In this document: in pieces, positions 1-7,371 of the stretch
Layout: the number at the start of each line of letters is the position of its first letter
How positions within the stretch are numbered: position 1 is the first letter of the stretch
Source of the DNA: JAABRU01 sp050180235
GTDB lineage: Bacteria; Desulfobacterota; Desulfobacteria; Desulfobacterales; Desulfococcaceae
Length of the DNA: 64,000 bases
Assembly: GCA_050180235.1 (NCBI GenBank)
Contig: JBFXEJ010000003.1
Span: 1 to 64,000 of the forward strand
Reading direction: 5' to 3'
The notes under the pieces: model-generated
What the model saw: only the letters and a program-made list of their open reading frames with translations
Database searches by the model: none
Told to the model about the DNA's origin: nothing
Translations under genes and position numbers: made by a program

Positions 1-1
1 A

Positions 2-143
2 TTAGGCGATTTCCATGAATAAATGTACCATCTTTGTTGGGTGGGCACGTTTTTTTGTGCCCGCCGTCCTGCTGAAACGGCGGGCACAAAAAACCGTGCC
101 CACCCTACGAAAAACGGTATAATCATTAATGGAAATCACCTTA
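2..143. repeat. Family I miniature inverted-repeat element, copy 1
   Basis: About 142 bp with imperfect terminal inverted repeats: TTAGGCGATTTCCAT on the left and the complement of TAAGGTGATTTCCAT on the right. The interior is a long GC-rich palindrome (GGGCACG...GTGCCCGCCG / CGGCGGGCAC...CGTGCCC) around a 13-bp loop. The same unit occurs at 33093-33337 and 37454-37595. It has no coding capacity; an open frame through it is just the palindrome. This is a non-autonomous transposon-like unit by structure, and no transposase is present in the window. In this copy the loop reads GTCCTGCTGAAAC, the reverse of the other two copies when all are aligned by their ends. Confidence 0.85.
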
Positions 144-279
144 TGTTCTGAAAGTGAGATGCGTTCAGGGAAAGGGAGAACGGCGAAAGTATCAGCCTGA
201 ATCCGGTGAGTCCCCCGCCCCTTAAAACAGGGGCGGAAGGATATGTGCAATATTTCAGATTTACTGATTAAAATTTGTT

Positions 280-1080
280 TCAGATCACGGTTGCCGCCTT
301 ATACTCCCTCACTCTCTGACCCATCATGGAGACCAGTTGCGGGTTGCTGATATTTTCCTCAATGAGTTTTTCAAATGCACTGCCGATTACAACACCGTCT
401 GCCACGGATGCCACTGCTGCAACCTGCTCTGCTGTGGAAATGCCAAATCCCACGCATATTGGCAGATTGGTGACAGATCGCAGGATGTTGGTATGCAGTC
501 CCACGTCTCCTGTATCCAGTCCCGCGCTGCCGGTTACACCCACTTTGGAAACCAGATACAGGAATCCGGAGGCTCCGGCTGCAATCTGTTTCATTCTTTC
601 CTTTGGCGTTGTGGGCGCGACCAGACGGATAAGATCCAAATTTTTTCCTGTCCATTGGGATGTCATTTCCTCTGATTCCTCCGGCGGCAGATCCACAATA
701 AGCAACCCGTCTGCTCCTGCTGTGACTGCATCACGGTAGAAATTTTCATTTCCATAAGCTAAGATGGGATTGTAATAACTGAAAAGAATGATAGGAATAT
801 CAGCCGTATGCGCACGCACATCGGCAGTCATTTCCAGCACTTTTTTCAGAGTGGCTCCTTTTGCCAGCGCGCGAGCGGAAGAGCGTTGAATCAGGGGTCC
901 GTCAGATGTGGGATCGGAAAAGGGAATGCCCAGTTCCAGCACATCCAGACCTGCATCACACATGGTTTTTACGATATTCAGAGATGTTTCCATATCCGGA
1001 TCACCCGCGGAAACAAACCCCACCAATGCCTTTTCCTTTTTCTGCTTTAATATGTCAAACCGTTTCTGAATGCGGTTCAT
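280..1080 (-). CDS. trpA: Tryptophan synthase alpha subunit
   Basis: 266 residues. TrpA cleaves indole-3-glycerol phosphate to indole and glyceraldehyde 3-phosphate, and passes indole to TrpB through the alpha2beta2 tunnel in the cytoplasm. The family signature ELGIPFSDP with the catalytic Glu and Asp is present, followed by DGPLIQ and, near the C-terminus, the phosphate-binding VGFGIST and VVIGSAF motifs. I chose the ATG at 1080, with AGGAGAAATGAT just upstream. A longer frame up to 1158 only adds residues read from a CACAGAG repeat. It is the last gene of the minus-strand trp operon, and a 324-bp repeat-filled gap separates it from trpB. Length is normal for the family. Confidence 0.96.
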   Translation of the reverse strand: MNRIQKRFDILKQKKEKALVGFVSAGDPDMETSLNIVKTMCDAGLDVLELGIPFSDPTSDGPLIQRSSARALAKGATLKKVLEMTADVRAHTADIPIILFSYYNPILAYGNENFYRDAVTAGADGLLIVDLPPEESEEMTSQWTGKNLDLIRLVAPTTPKERMKQIAAGASGFLYLVSKVGVTGSAGLDTGDVGLHTNILRSVTNLPICVGFGISTAEQVAAVASVADGVVIGSAFEKLIEENISNPQLVSMMGQRVREYKAATVI

Positions 1081-1104
1081 TATCATTTCTCCTGTAAAAT
1101 TAAA

Positions 1105-1420
1105 GTTTCCCACAGAGGACACAGAGAAAAAAAACACAGAGGACACAGAGGATTTCATTGTTTTTGAACAAAAAATTCTCTGTTTTCTCTGTGCAACTCT
1201 CTGTGTTCTCTGTGGGAAAGAATAAACACTGCCAATCTTTCACTTTGGCACTCCGGTCTGGGGTTTCCCACAGAGATCACAGAGAAAAAACACCCACAGA
1301 GGACACAGAGGATTTCATTGTTTTTCAACAAAAAATTCTCTGTGTTCTCTGTGCAACTCTCTGTGTTCTCTGTGGGAAAGAAATACAAATGCACTGCCAA
1401 TCTTTCACTTCGGCACTGAG
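1105..1420. repeat. Tandem duplication carrying CACAGAGGACACAGAG simple repeats
   Basis: Two units of about 158 bp (1105-1262 and 1263-1420) are near-identical. Each opens with CCCACAGAGG-type repeats, has a shared middle and closes with the complementary CTCTGTGTTCTCTGTGGG, so each is an imperfect palindrome. The end of each unit repeats the last codons of trpB, so the duplication included the trpB 3' end. Related CACAGAG blocks occur at 6487-6757, 37230-37275 and around 56400. Frames through them give HREHRE-like peptides that are not genes. Confidence 0.8.
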
Positions 1421-2634
1421 GATTTTCTGCTGTTTTCATATTCGGTCACAATGCCCAAATCCTTATCCCCTCTGCCGGAAAGATTGACAATGATGATTTT
1501 GTCTTTTGCCATTTTCGGGGCTTCAATCATGGCCTGTGCCATTGCATGGGAGCTTTCCAGCGCGGGGATGATTCCTTCCTGTAGACAAAGGGTGTTGAAT
1601 GCGTTCATGGCCTGATCATCGGTGATGGATTCATACCGTACCCGGCCTGTGTCTTTGAACAGAGAATGCTCCGGCCCGACACCGGGATAATCCAGTCCTG
1701 CGGAAATGGAATGGGCTTCTGTAATCTGGCCGTCTCTGTCCTGCAAAACATAGGATTTGGAGCCGTGCAGAACGCCCACTTTTCCTTCTCCCAATGTAGC
1801 CGCGTGTTTGCCGCTTGCAATGCCTTTTCCTGCTGCTTCCACGCCCACAATTTCAATCTGTTTTTCATTGCGGAAAGGATAAAACAGGCCCATTGCATTG
1901 CTGCCCCCGCCCACGCACGCGATGAGCATATCCGGCATTCTTCCTGCCATTTCCATAATCTGGGTACGGCATTCCTCACCGATGATTTTCTGAAAATCCC
2001 GAACCATAGCCGGATAGGGATGCGGCCCTGCCACAGAACCGATAATATAAAAAGTGTCCTGCACTGCGCCCACCCAGTAGCGCAATGCCTCATTCATGGC
2101 ATCTTTCAGTGTGCCGGTTCCGGACGCGACCGGAACCACTTCCGTTCCCAGCAGTTCCATGCGCCGCACATTGGGAGCCTGACGCCGCACATCCTCAGTT
2201 CCCATGAAAACTTTGCATTCCATGCCGAACAGAGCCGCGACAGTTGCGGTTGCCACACCGTGCTGACCAGCGCCGGTTTCGGCAATCACCTTTTTCTTTC
2301 CCATGTATTTGGCTAACAATGCCTGTCCCAATGTATTGTTGATTTTGTGCGCGCCGGTATGGGTCAGATCTTCCCGTTTGAGATAAACAGCCGCGCCATT
2401 GAGATACGCACTCAGGCGTCTGGCATAAAACAATGGCGTAGGCCGTCCCGTATAGTATTTCAGCAGATCGCTGAGTTCCTGCTGAAATTTGGTATCCGGC
2501 ACATACTGATGATAGGCCTGCTCCAGTTCCAGCAGCGCGGGCATCAGGGTTTCTCCCACATAGCGTCCGCCATAGGGGCCGAAATGGCCTTTTGCATCCG
2601 GATAAGAATTTGAAACTGTATTCTGGATTGTCAT
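1405..2634 (-). CDS. trpB: Tryptophan synthase beta subunit
   Basis: 409 residues. A PLP enzyme that condenses indole with L-serine to make tryptophan. The start MTIQNTVSNSYPDAKGHFG leads into the conserved GPYGGRYV...ETLMPAL region. HTGAHKINN holds the PLP lysine, and GGGSNAMG is the PLP phosphate loop. The ATG at 2634 overlaps the trpF stop in an ATGA arrangement, which implies translational coupling. A longer in-frame extension to 2904 would read back through trpF and is rejected. The last ~10 residues (NSRKSSVPK region) lie in the tandemly duplicated repeat, so the C-terminus may have been reshaped by it. Confidence 0.96.
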   Translation of the reverse strand: MTIQNTVSNSYPDAKGHFGPYGGRYVGETLMPALLELEQAYHQYVPDTKFQQELSDLLKYYTGRPTPLFYARRLSAYLNGAAVYLKREDLTHTGAHKINNTLGQALLAKYMGKKKVIAETGAGQHGVATATVAALFGMECKVFMGTEDVRRQAPNVRRMELLGTEVVPVASGTGTLKDAMNEALRYWVGAVQDTFYIIGSVAGPHPYPAMVRDFQKIIGEECRTQIMEMAGRMPDMLIACVGGGSNAMGLFYPFRNEKQIEIVGVEAAGKGIASGKHAATLGEGKVGVLHGSKSYVLQDRDGQITEAHSISAGLDYPGVGPEHSLFKDTGRVRYESITDDQAMNAFNTLCLQEGIIPALESSHAMAQAMIEAPKMAKDKIIIVNLSGRGDKDLGIVTEYENSRKSSVPK

Positions 2635-3305
2635 GTAAAAATTCTCCTTGTTTCTCTGTTCACACTGCATCTGCCAAGATTTTCCATAAAAATTATGACC
2701 TTTTCCATATCTTTCTTGCCGGGCGAGGATTCCAAAGCTGAACTCAGATCCACTGCATCCGGCTGGCTGTCTGCCACTGCCTGAATGATATTGTCTGCGG
2801 AAAGTCCGCCCGCGAGTACCAGTGGATATGTTTCCCCGAATTCCCGCGCCTCTGCCCAGTTCCATGTTTTGGCATTTCCGCCCGGCAGAATGCCTTTTCC
2901 GCATTCCACCAGAAACGCTGTGGGATTGTATTGTGCAGCCTGATCCAGACCGGGTTTGCGGCTGGCAAACAAACCTTTGATGACAATCAGCCCTTCAGAT
3001 TTCAGACGATCCACCATTTCCGGCGATTCCTGTCCGTGCAGTTGCACGCCCCTGAGTCCGCAGTATTCAACTTTTTCCATGACAAAGGAAAAAGGTTCAT
3101 CCACAAAAACACCGATAGTCGCGATATGCGAAGGCAGTGCAGAGCAGATTGCCTTTGCCTGTTCAGCACTGAGATTCCGGGGACTTCGGTGAAAAAACAC
3201 ACAGCCAATCGCGTCTGCTCCCATTTCCGCACACTGCACAGCCTGGTGCACATCTGTCAGTCCGCAGATTTTTACCTGGGGTTTATGTTTCATTTGATTC
3301 TCCAT
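2631..3305 (-). CDS. trpF: Phosphoribosylanthranilate isomerase
   Basis: 224 residues. TrpF converts phosphoribosylanthranilate to CdRP in a TIM barrel. Near the start, KICGLTDVHQA carries the catalytic Cys; CVFFHRSPRNLS and GVFVDEP follow. VDLSSALESSPGKKD near residue 190 carries the catalytic Asp and phosphate loop. The C-terminal tail (NRETRRIFT) is slightly longer than usual. It is coupled to trpB by a 4-base overlap. The start may be M1 (3305) or M5 (3293). Immediately upstream are hairpin repeats and a DUF559 gene, which interrupt the usual trpC-trpF spacing. Confidence 0.94.
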   Translation of the reverse strand: MENQMKHKPQVKICGLTDVHQAVQCAEMGADAIGCVFFHRSPRNLSAEQAKAICSALPSHIATIGVFVDEPFSFVMEKVEYCGLRGVQLHGQESPEMVDRLKSEGLIVIKGLFASRKPGLDQAAQYNPTAFLVECGKGILPGGNAKTWNWAEAREFGETYPLVLAGGLSADNIIQAVADSQPDAVDLSSALESSPGKKDMEKVIIFMENLGRCSVNRETRRIFT

Positions 3306-3320
3306 TATATGTAAGTCCCC

Positions 3321-3439
3321 CCTCCCTTGAGGGATGGGGCAGGGGGAGGGTGAAAATCTGTCATAATTTCAGATTATCTCTCATCCAATATTGTTTTACA
3401 TAAAACACCTCCCTTGAGGGATGGGGCAGGGGGAGGGTG
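3321..3439. repeat. Two G-rich hairpin repeats with duplicated DUF559 3' end
   Basis: Two copies (3321-3352 and 3408-3439) of a 32-bp unit reading CCTCCCTTGAGGGATGGGGC plus a G-rich tail. Each is followed by the same ~40 bp, including the complement of codons for ILDEII-stop, i.e. the end of the DUF559 gene at 3456. The first copy is thus a duplicated remnant of the gene's 3' end. The units are in inverted orientation to the four copies at 3808-3990 on the other side of that gene. Confidence 0.8.
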
Positions 3440-3455
3440 AAAATCTGTCATAATT

Positions 3456-3794
3456 TCAGATTATCTCATCCAATATCTTTTTTATGACACCTTCAGTATT
3501 TTTTAAGACATCATTATTCCAAAATCGAAGCACTTTGAATCCCTGACTGTTCAGAAAGAAATCTCTTTTTTTATCCTCTATGGAATTTTCAGCCAAAGCA
3601 TGTTGGCCTCCGTCAATCTCAAGCACCAATCTTTTTGAATAGCATACAAAATCAACAATATATTTTCCGATTGGTTCCTGTCTGCGGAATTTTGCACCCA
3701 ATTGCTTTGCCCGTAAATGATGCCACAGTATTTTCTCAGCATCTGTCGAATTCTTTCGTAATTCTTTGGCTTTTTTGACTAAATCAGAATTCAT
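3456..3794 (-). CDS. DUF559-family (Vsr-like PD-(D/E)XK fold) endonuclease-type protein
   Basis: 112 residues, the typical DUF559 length. The start MNSDLVKKAKELRKNSTDAE and LWHHLRAKQLGAKFRRQEPI, then YIVDFVCYSKRLVLEIDGG (Asp then Glu-x-Asp positions of the nuclease-like core), are classic for the family. The family is related in fold to very-short-patch-repair endonucleases; its biochemical role is not established. It lies on the operon strand between trpC and trpF but is flanked on both sides by inverted GC-hairpin repeats, and its 3' end is duplicated, so it looks like an inserted unit. Whether it cuts or mobilises the repeats is inference. Confidence 0.85.
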   Translation of the reverse strand: MNSDLVKKAKELRKNSTDAEKILWHHLRAKQLGAKFRRQEPIGKYIVDFVCYSKRLVLEIDGGQHALAENSIEDKKRDFFLNSQGFKVLRFWNNDVLKNTEGVIKKILDEII

Positions 3795-3807
3795 TCTGCT
3801 CTGTTTT

Positions 3808-3990
3808 CACCCTCCCCTGCCCCTCCCTCAAGGGAGGGGAATCATAAGATTTCAGTTCGGTCTGTCCTGTTTTCACCCTCCCCCTGCCCCTCCCTCAAGG
3901 GAGGGGAGACAAAATTCACCCTCCCCTGCCTCTCCCTCAAGGGAGGGGAGACAAAATTCACCCTCCCCTGCCCCTCCCTCAAGGGAAGGG
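3808..3990. repeat. Four C-rich hairpin repeats 5' of the DUF559 gene
   Basis: Four near-identical 32-33 bp units at 3808-3839, 3874-3906, 3917-3948 and 3959-3990, each containing the small hairpin CCCTCCCTCAAGGGAGGGG. Spacers share GGGAGACAAAATT or AATCATAAGATT. They are the inverted counterpart of the two units at 3321-3439, so the DUF559 gene is bracketed by the repeat in opposite orientations. Confidence 0.85.
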
Positions 3991-4003
3991 GTATCATAAG
4001 ATT

Positions 4004-4795
4004 CTACCTACCCATTAATGTTTTCAGAAATGCCTGCGGATCAGAAGAGCGCACAAGGCTTTCACCAATGAGAAAATTGAAAATTCCGTCTTTTTGCAGC
4101 ATGATAATATCCTCTCTGGTATGAATGCCGCTTTCTGCTACAGGCACCAAATCCGATGAAAAACGGGAAACCATTGCTGCCGCGCGGGAAATATCAGTTT
4201 CAAAGGATTTCAGATTACGGTTGTTCACCCCAACAAGTTTTGCACCGGCTTTGTCTGCAATTTCCAATTCGCTTTCCGAATGCACTTCCGTAAGCACGTC
4301 CAATTTCAGTTCCCCGGACAGTTGCAGATATTCTTTCAACTGCTCCGGCTCCAAAATGCGGACAATCAGCAGAATGGCATCTGCTCCCAGAACAACTGAT
4401 TCATAAATCTGATAAGGGGAAATCAGGAAATCCTTTCGCAGCATGGGCAATTGACATGCCTGCCGAGCAGCTTTGAAATCTGCAAAACTGCCCTGAAAAT
4501 ACTGTGTATCGGTCAGAACCGACAGCGCGGCTGCTCCGCCTTTTTCGTATTTTTGTGCATACATTGCCGGATTCAAATCAGGGCAGATCAGCCCTTTGGA
4601 CGGAGACGCTCGTTTGATTTCCGCAATGATATTGACTCCGGAGGCTCCGGGTTTTGCCAGCCGCTGAAAAAAGGGGCGGAATTCCTTCCGCTGTTCAGCC
4701 TGTTTCCGCAAATCAGATTCCGAAATCTTTTTTTTGGATTCGGTCACTTCTGCGGTTTTGGTTTCCACAATTCTGCTGAGAATATCTGTACTCAT
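4004..4795 (-). CDS. trpC: Indole-3-glycerol phosphate synthase
   Basis: 263 residues, normal length for a monofunctional TrpC. It closes the indole ring of CdRP with decarboxylation. EIKRASPSKG at about residues 62-71 carries the catalytic Glu and Lys; LRKDFLISPYQI carries the second Lys; GVNNRNLKSF and VAESGIHTREDI are the downstream phosphate-site motifs. One base separates it from trpD upstream. No TrpF domain is fused; trpF is the separate gene at 2631-3305. Confidence 0.95.
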   Translation of the reverse strand: MSTDILSRIVETKTAEVTESKKKISESDLRKQAEQRKEFRPFFQRLAKPGASGVNIIAEIKRASPSKGLICPDLNPAMYAQKYEKGGAAALSVLTDTQYFQGSFADFKAARQACQLPMLRKDFLISPYQIYESVVLGADAILLIVRILEPEQLKEYLQLSGELKLDVLTEVHSESELEIADKAGAKLVGVNNRNLKSFETDISRAAAMVSRFSSDLVPVAESGIHTREDIIMLQKDGIFNFLIGESLVRSSDPQAFLKTLMGR

Positions 4796-4796
4796 C

Positions 4797-5813
4797 TTAA
4801 CCGTTTTCCTGTGTGTATTGAATCAATCTCTGCAGTTTTTCCATTGCTTTTCCCTCATCAATGGAAACTTCAGCCAGAGCGATTCCCTCTTTGAAATCAG
4901 GGGCTTTTCCGGCAGCAACCAATGCCGCAGCCGCGTTGATCAAAACCACATTGCGTTTTGCGCCTTTTTCCCCTTCCAGAATGTTTCGGGTGATAAGCGC
5001 ATTTTCCGCAGGATCGCCCCCTGCCAAATCTTCAGGCGATGCTGTTTTTTTGAAAAACTGATCTGGCCGGATGTCATACGTGCGAATCATATTGTCCTGA
5101 AGTTCGGAAATCCGCGTAGGCGCGCAGACAGAAATTTCATCCAGTCCGTCATGACCGTGAACCACAAAAGCCCTTTTTGCGCCCAGCAGACGGAGTGCAT
5201 TGGCAAACATCTCTGTCAGTTCCGGAGCATACACCCCCAGCAGCAGGCAGTTGGCCCCTGCCGGATTGGTCAGCGGCCCCAGCATATTGAAAATACTGCG
5301 CAGCCCCACCTCTTTCCGCGCTGTGGCGGCAAATCTCATGGCACTGTGATAAAGCGGCGCAAACAGAAATCCGATGCCGATTTCCCGCACAGCCTCCTCC
5401 ACCACTTCGGGCGGGGTATTCAGTTTAATGCCCAAAGATTCCAGCATATCCGCGCTGCCGCATTTGCTGGAAACCGCCCGGTTGCCGTGTTTGGCAACGG
5501 TGACACCGCATCCTGCGACCACAAAGGCCGTGGTCGTTGAGATATTAAAGGTATTGGCTCCGTCTCCGCCGGTGCCCACTGCATCCAATACATCTGAGGC
5601 CCCGGTCTGAATGCGCACAGCCTTGCGCCGCATGGCCCGTGCCGCGCCCGCGACTTCCTCAAAGGTTTCGCCTTTGGTGGCAAGTGCTGCCATGAACGCG
5701 CCAATCTGCGCATCCGTGATATTTCCCGACAGGATGTCGGTCAGCATGGCCGACATCTCAGCCTCGCCCAGATTCTGTCTTTTAACGATCTTTTGCAGGT
5801 TTTCCCGAAACAT
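4797..5813 (-). CDS. trpD: Anthranilate phosphoribosyltransferase
   Basis: 338 residues, normal for TrpD. It transfers phosphoribosyl from PRPP to anthranilate. The PRPP-binding motif GTGGDGANTFNIST lies near residues 80-93, then VTVAKHGNRAVSSKCGSAD, the anthranilate-site HSAMR region and RSIFNMLGPLTNPA. TrpD is not fused to TrpG, which is a separate gene at 6764-7360. A small gene and a repeat-rich gap of about 0.95 kb lie between trpD and trpG, so trpD-C may also need its own promoter; I do not see a clear one. Confidence 0.95.
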   Translation of the reverse strand: MFRENLQKIVKRQNLGEAEMSAMLTDILSGNITDAQIGAFMAALATKGETFEEVAGAARAMRRKAVRIQTGASDVLDAVGTGGDGANTFNISTTTAFVVAGCGVTVAKHGNRAVSSKCGSADMLESLGIKLNTPPEVVEEAVREIGIGFLFAPLYHSAMRFAATARKEVGLRSIFNMLGPLTNPAGANCLLLGVYAPELTEMFANALRLLGAKRAFVVHGHDGLDEISVCAPTRISELQDNMIRTYDIRPDQFFKKTASPEDLAGGDPAENALITRNILEGEKGAKRNVVLINAAAALVAAGKAPDFKEGIALAEVSIDEGKAMEKLQRLIQYTQENG

Positions 5814-5870
5814 GTGTCATTCTCCTTATGTGAATTAAGATAAATCTGTCTTTTCAGAAAAAAATAAGGG

Positions 5871-6083
5871 TTACAGACTTTGCAGGTGCATATTATCCTT
5901 TATCCTGCCCTGAATTGATTCCACAGCTTTCAGCAGAATTTCTTTTGGTTCATTGTCAGAAATTTTCTGCTTCAGATTGTCAGGCAGTTCGCTTAACATT
6001 CTTTCCGTTCCTGCCTCAAAATAGAATTTTGCAAATTCCGGATTCTTCATCTGTTCCTGAAACAGTTTTTCATAATTTGTCAT
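5871..6083 (-). CDS. Small hypothetical protein, antitoxin-like
   Basis: 70 residues, acidic and predicted helical: MTNYEKLFQEQMKNPEFAKF and later LPDNLKQKISDNEPKEILLK. The opening resembles the N-terminus of HigA/XRE-type antitoxins (xYEKLFxEQMKNPEF), but no helix-turn-helix follows and no toxin gene is next to it. It lies 57 bp upstream of trpD on the same strand, with no strong Shine-Dalgarno. I do not recognise a function. It could be an orphan antitoxin fragment carried in with the neighbouring repeats. Confidence 0.55.
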   Translation of the reverse strand: MTNYEKLFQEQMKNPEFAKFYFEAGTERMLSELPDNLKQKISDNEPKEILLKAVESIQGRIKDNMHLQSL

Positions 6084-6179
6084 GGACTGATTCTATTTCA
6101 CTGTCATTCCGGCAAAAGCCGGAATCCAGCAATTTCTGGATACAGACTTTCTCCGGTATGACGGAAATGCGCAAGGTCA

Positions 6180-6289
6180 TACCAAATTGCTTTCAAAGTT
6201 CGGGGAATGCCTCTTTTTTGCCACGAAAAACACGAAACAGCACGAAACAGCAGCATTTGGCATGCTCATGTTTTGAAAGCGGATTGGTA
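6180..6289. repeat. Family III element (TNA target duplication), copy 1
   Basis: 110 bp. Ends TACCAAATTGCTTTCAAAG and the complement of TACCAATCCGCTTTCAAA. Flanked by TCA on both sides (6177-6179 and 6290-6292), a 3-bp target duplication of the form TNA. The interior carries CACGAAACAG repeats. Related copies at 6297, 33117, 37791, 43095 and 56422 carry TTA or TAA duplications. Confidence 0.75.
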
Positions 6290-6296
6290 TCAGTTA

Positions 6297-6420
6297 TACA
6301 GATTCGCCATTGGTTTGATCCAATACCCTCAGTTTTTCCGCAGTTGCGCATGTGCAAAAAACCGCTCCGCTTAATTTTTGCACTCCTCCGGATCAGTATC
6401 AATTCAATGGAGAATCAGTA
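6297..6420. repeat. Family III element (TNA target duplication), copy 2
   Basis: 124 bp, only 7 bp from the previous copy. Ends TACAGATTCGCCATTG and the complement of TACTGATTCTCCATTGA, with TTA at 6294-6296 and 6421-6423. The interior (GCAGTTGCGCATGTGCAAAA, CCGCTCCGCTTAATTTTTGC) is shared with the copies at 37791 and 43095, and an inverted fragment lies at 15176-15220. Confidence 0.8.
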
Positions 6421-6486
6421 TTATGCCGCATTTCTGATTTCAATTTCCATCTCTTTTCCCAGCAGGAAAATGCGTTATCAGCATAT

Positions 6487-6757
6487 TTCCCACAGAGAAC
6501 ACAGAGAACAGACAGAGGACACAGAGAGAAATAGAAAAAAACTGTTCATTCTTTTCAAAAAAAGCTTCTCTTTCTATGGGAAAATTAAAACAGAAAAAAT
6601 CTCTGTGTTCTCTGTGAAACCTCTGTGTCCTCTGTGGGAAACAAAAACAGAAAAAATCTCTGTGTTCTCTGTGAAACCTCTGTGTCCTCTGTGGGAAACA
6701 AAAACAGAAAAAACTCTCTGTGTTCTTTGTGAAATCTCTGTGTCCTCTGTGGGAAAC
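6487..6757. repeat. CACAGAG/CTCTGTG simple-repeat block
   Basis: Opens with TTCCCACAGAGAACACAGAG. Three near-perfect 60-70 bp units reading AAACAGAAAAAATCTCTGTG then CTCTGTGTCCTCTGTGGG follow (about 6588-6757). Same motif as 1105-1420. It fills the gap directly 3' of trpG. No gene is supported here. Confidence 0.75.
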
Positions 6758-6763
6758 AAAACA

Positions 6764-7360
6764 TTATTGCAAACTCTCATCCGAATCCCGGTTCACGGAA
6801 ATATTGAGAAAATTCCGCAGCAGTCTTTTTCCCACCGGCGTCATGATGGATTCCGGATGAAACTGAATTCCCTCAGTCAGATGCTCTTTATGCCGGATGC
6901 CCATGATTTCCCCATCTTCAGATTCTGCCGTGATTTCCAGACAGTCCGGCAGATGCTCTTTGGACACAGCCAGCGAATGATAGCGCATAACCTGAAAGGG
7001 ATTTTTTATGCCTTTGAAAATCCTTTTTCCGTCCGCAGTGACAACCGAAGTTTTGCCGTGCATGAGGCGTTTTGCATGAACCACTTTTCCGCCAATTGCA
7101 TCGGCAATGGACTGATGCCCTAAGCATACGCCGAGAATGGGAATTTTGCCGGAAAAATTTTTGATGGTTTCCAAAGAAACGCCCGCAGTTTCGGGCCGCC
7201 CCGGCCCCGGAGAAATCACAATTCCGTCCGGTTTCAGTTCTTCGATTTCCTGCACCGTGATTTTGTCATTGCGGAAAACCTTTACCGGAGTTCCCATTCC
7301 TTCCAGATACTGTACCAGATTGTATGTGAAAGAATCATAATTATCAATCATCAGCAGCAT
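6764..7360 (-). CDS. trpG: Anthranilate synthase component II (glutamine amidotransferase)
   Basis: 198 residues, a stand-alone class I amidotransferase. It supplies ammonia from glutamine to TrpE. The start MLLMIDNYDSFTYNLVQYL is typical; ISPGPGRP follows; the nucleophile Cys is in GVCLGHQSIADAIGG; the His-Glu pair is in FHPESIM near the C-terminus. It lies 11 bp downstream of trpE. PabA homologues look alike; placement beside trpE in a trp operon decides the name, though dual use for folate cannot be excluded. Confidence 0.94.
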   Translation of the reverse strand: MLLMIDNYDSFTYNLVQYLEGMGTPVKVFRNDKITVQEIEELKPDGIVISPGPGRPETAGVSLETIKNFSGKIPILGVCLGHQSIADAIGGKVVHAKRLMHGKTSVVTADGKRIFKGIKNPFQVMRYHSLAVSKEHLPDCLEITAESEDGEIMGIRHKEHLTEGIQFHPESIMTPVGKRLLRNFLNISVNRDSDESLQ

Positions 7361-7371
7361 TTTTTTTCTCC

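Noticed and set aside
2..250. 82-codon frame on the minus strand at the window start
   Set aside because: It reads through the palindromic family I element; the peptide is the translated repeat.
1155..1439. HREHRE-rich minus-strand frame
   Set aside because: Low-complexity translation of CACAGAG simple repeats overlapping the trpB end.
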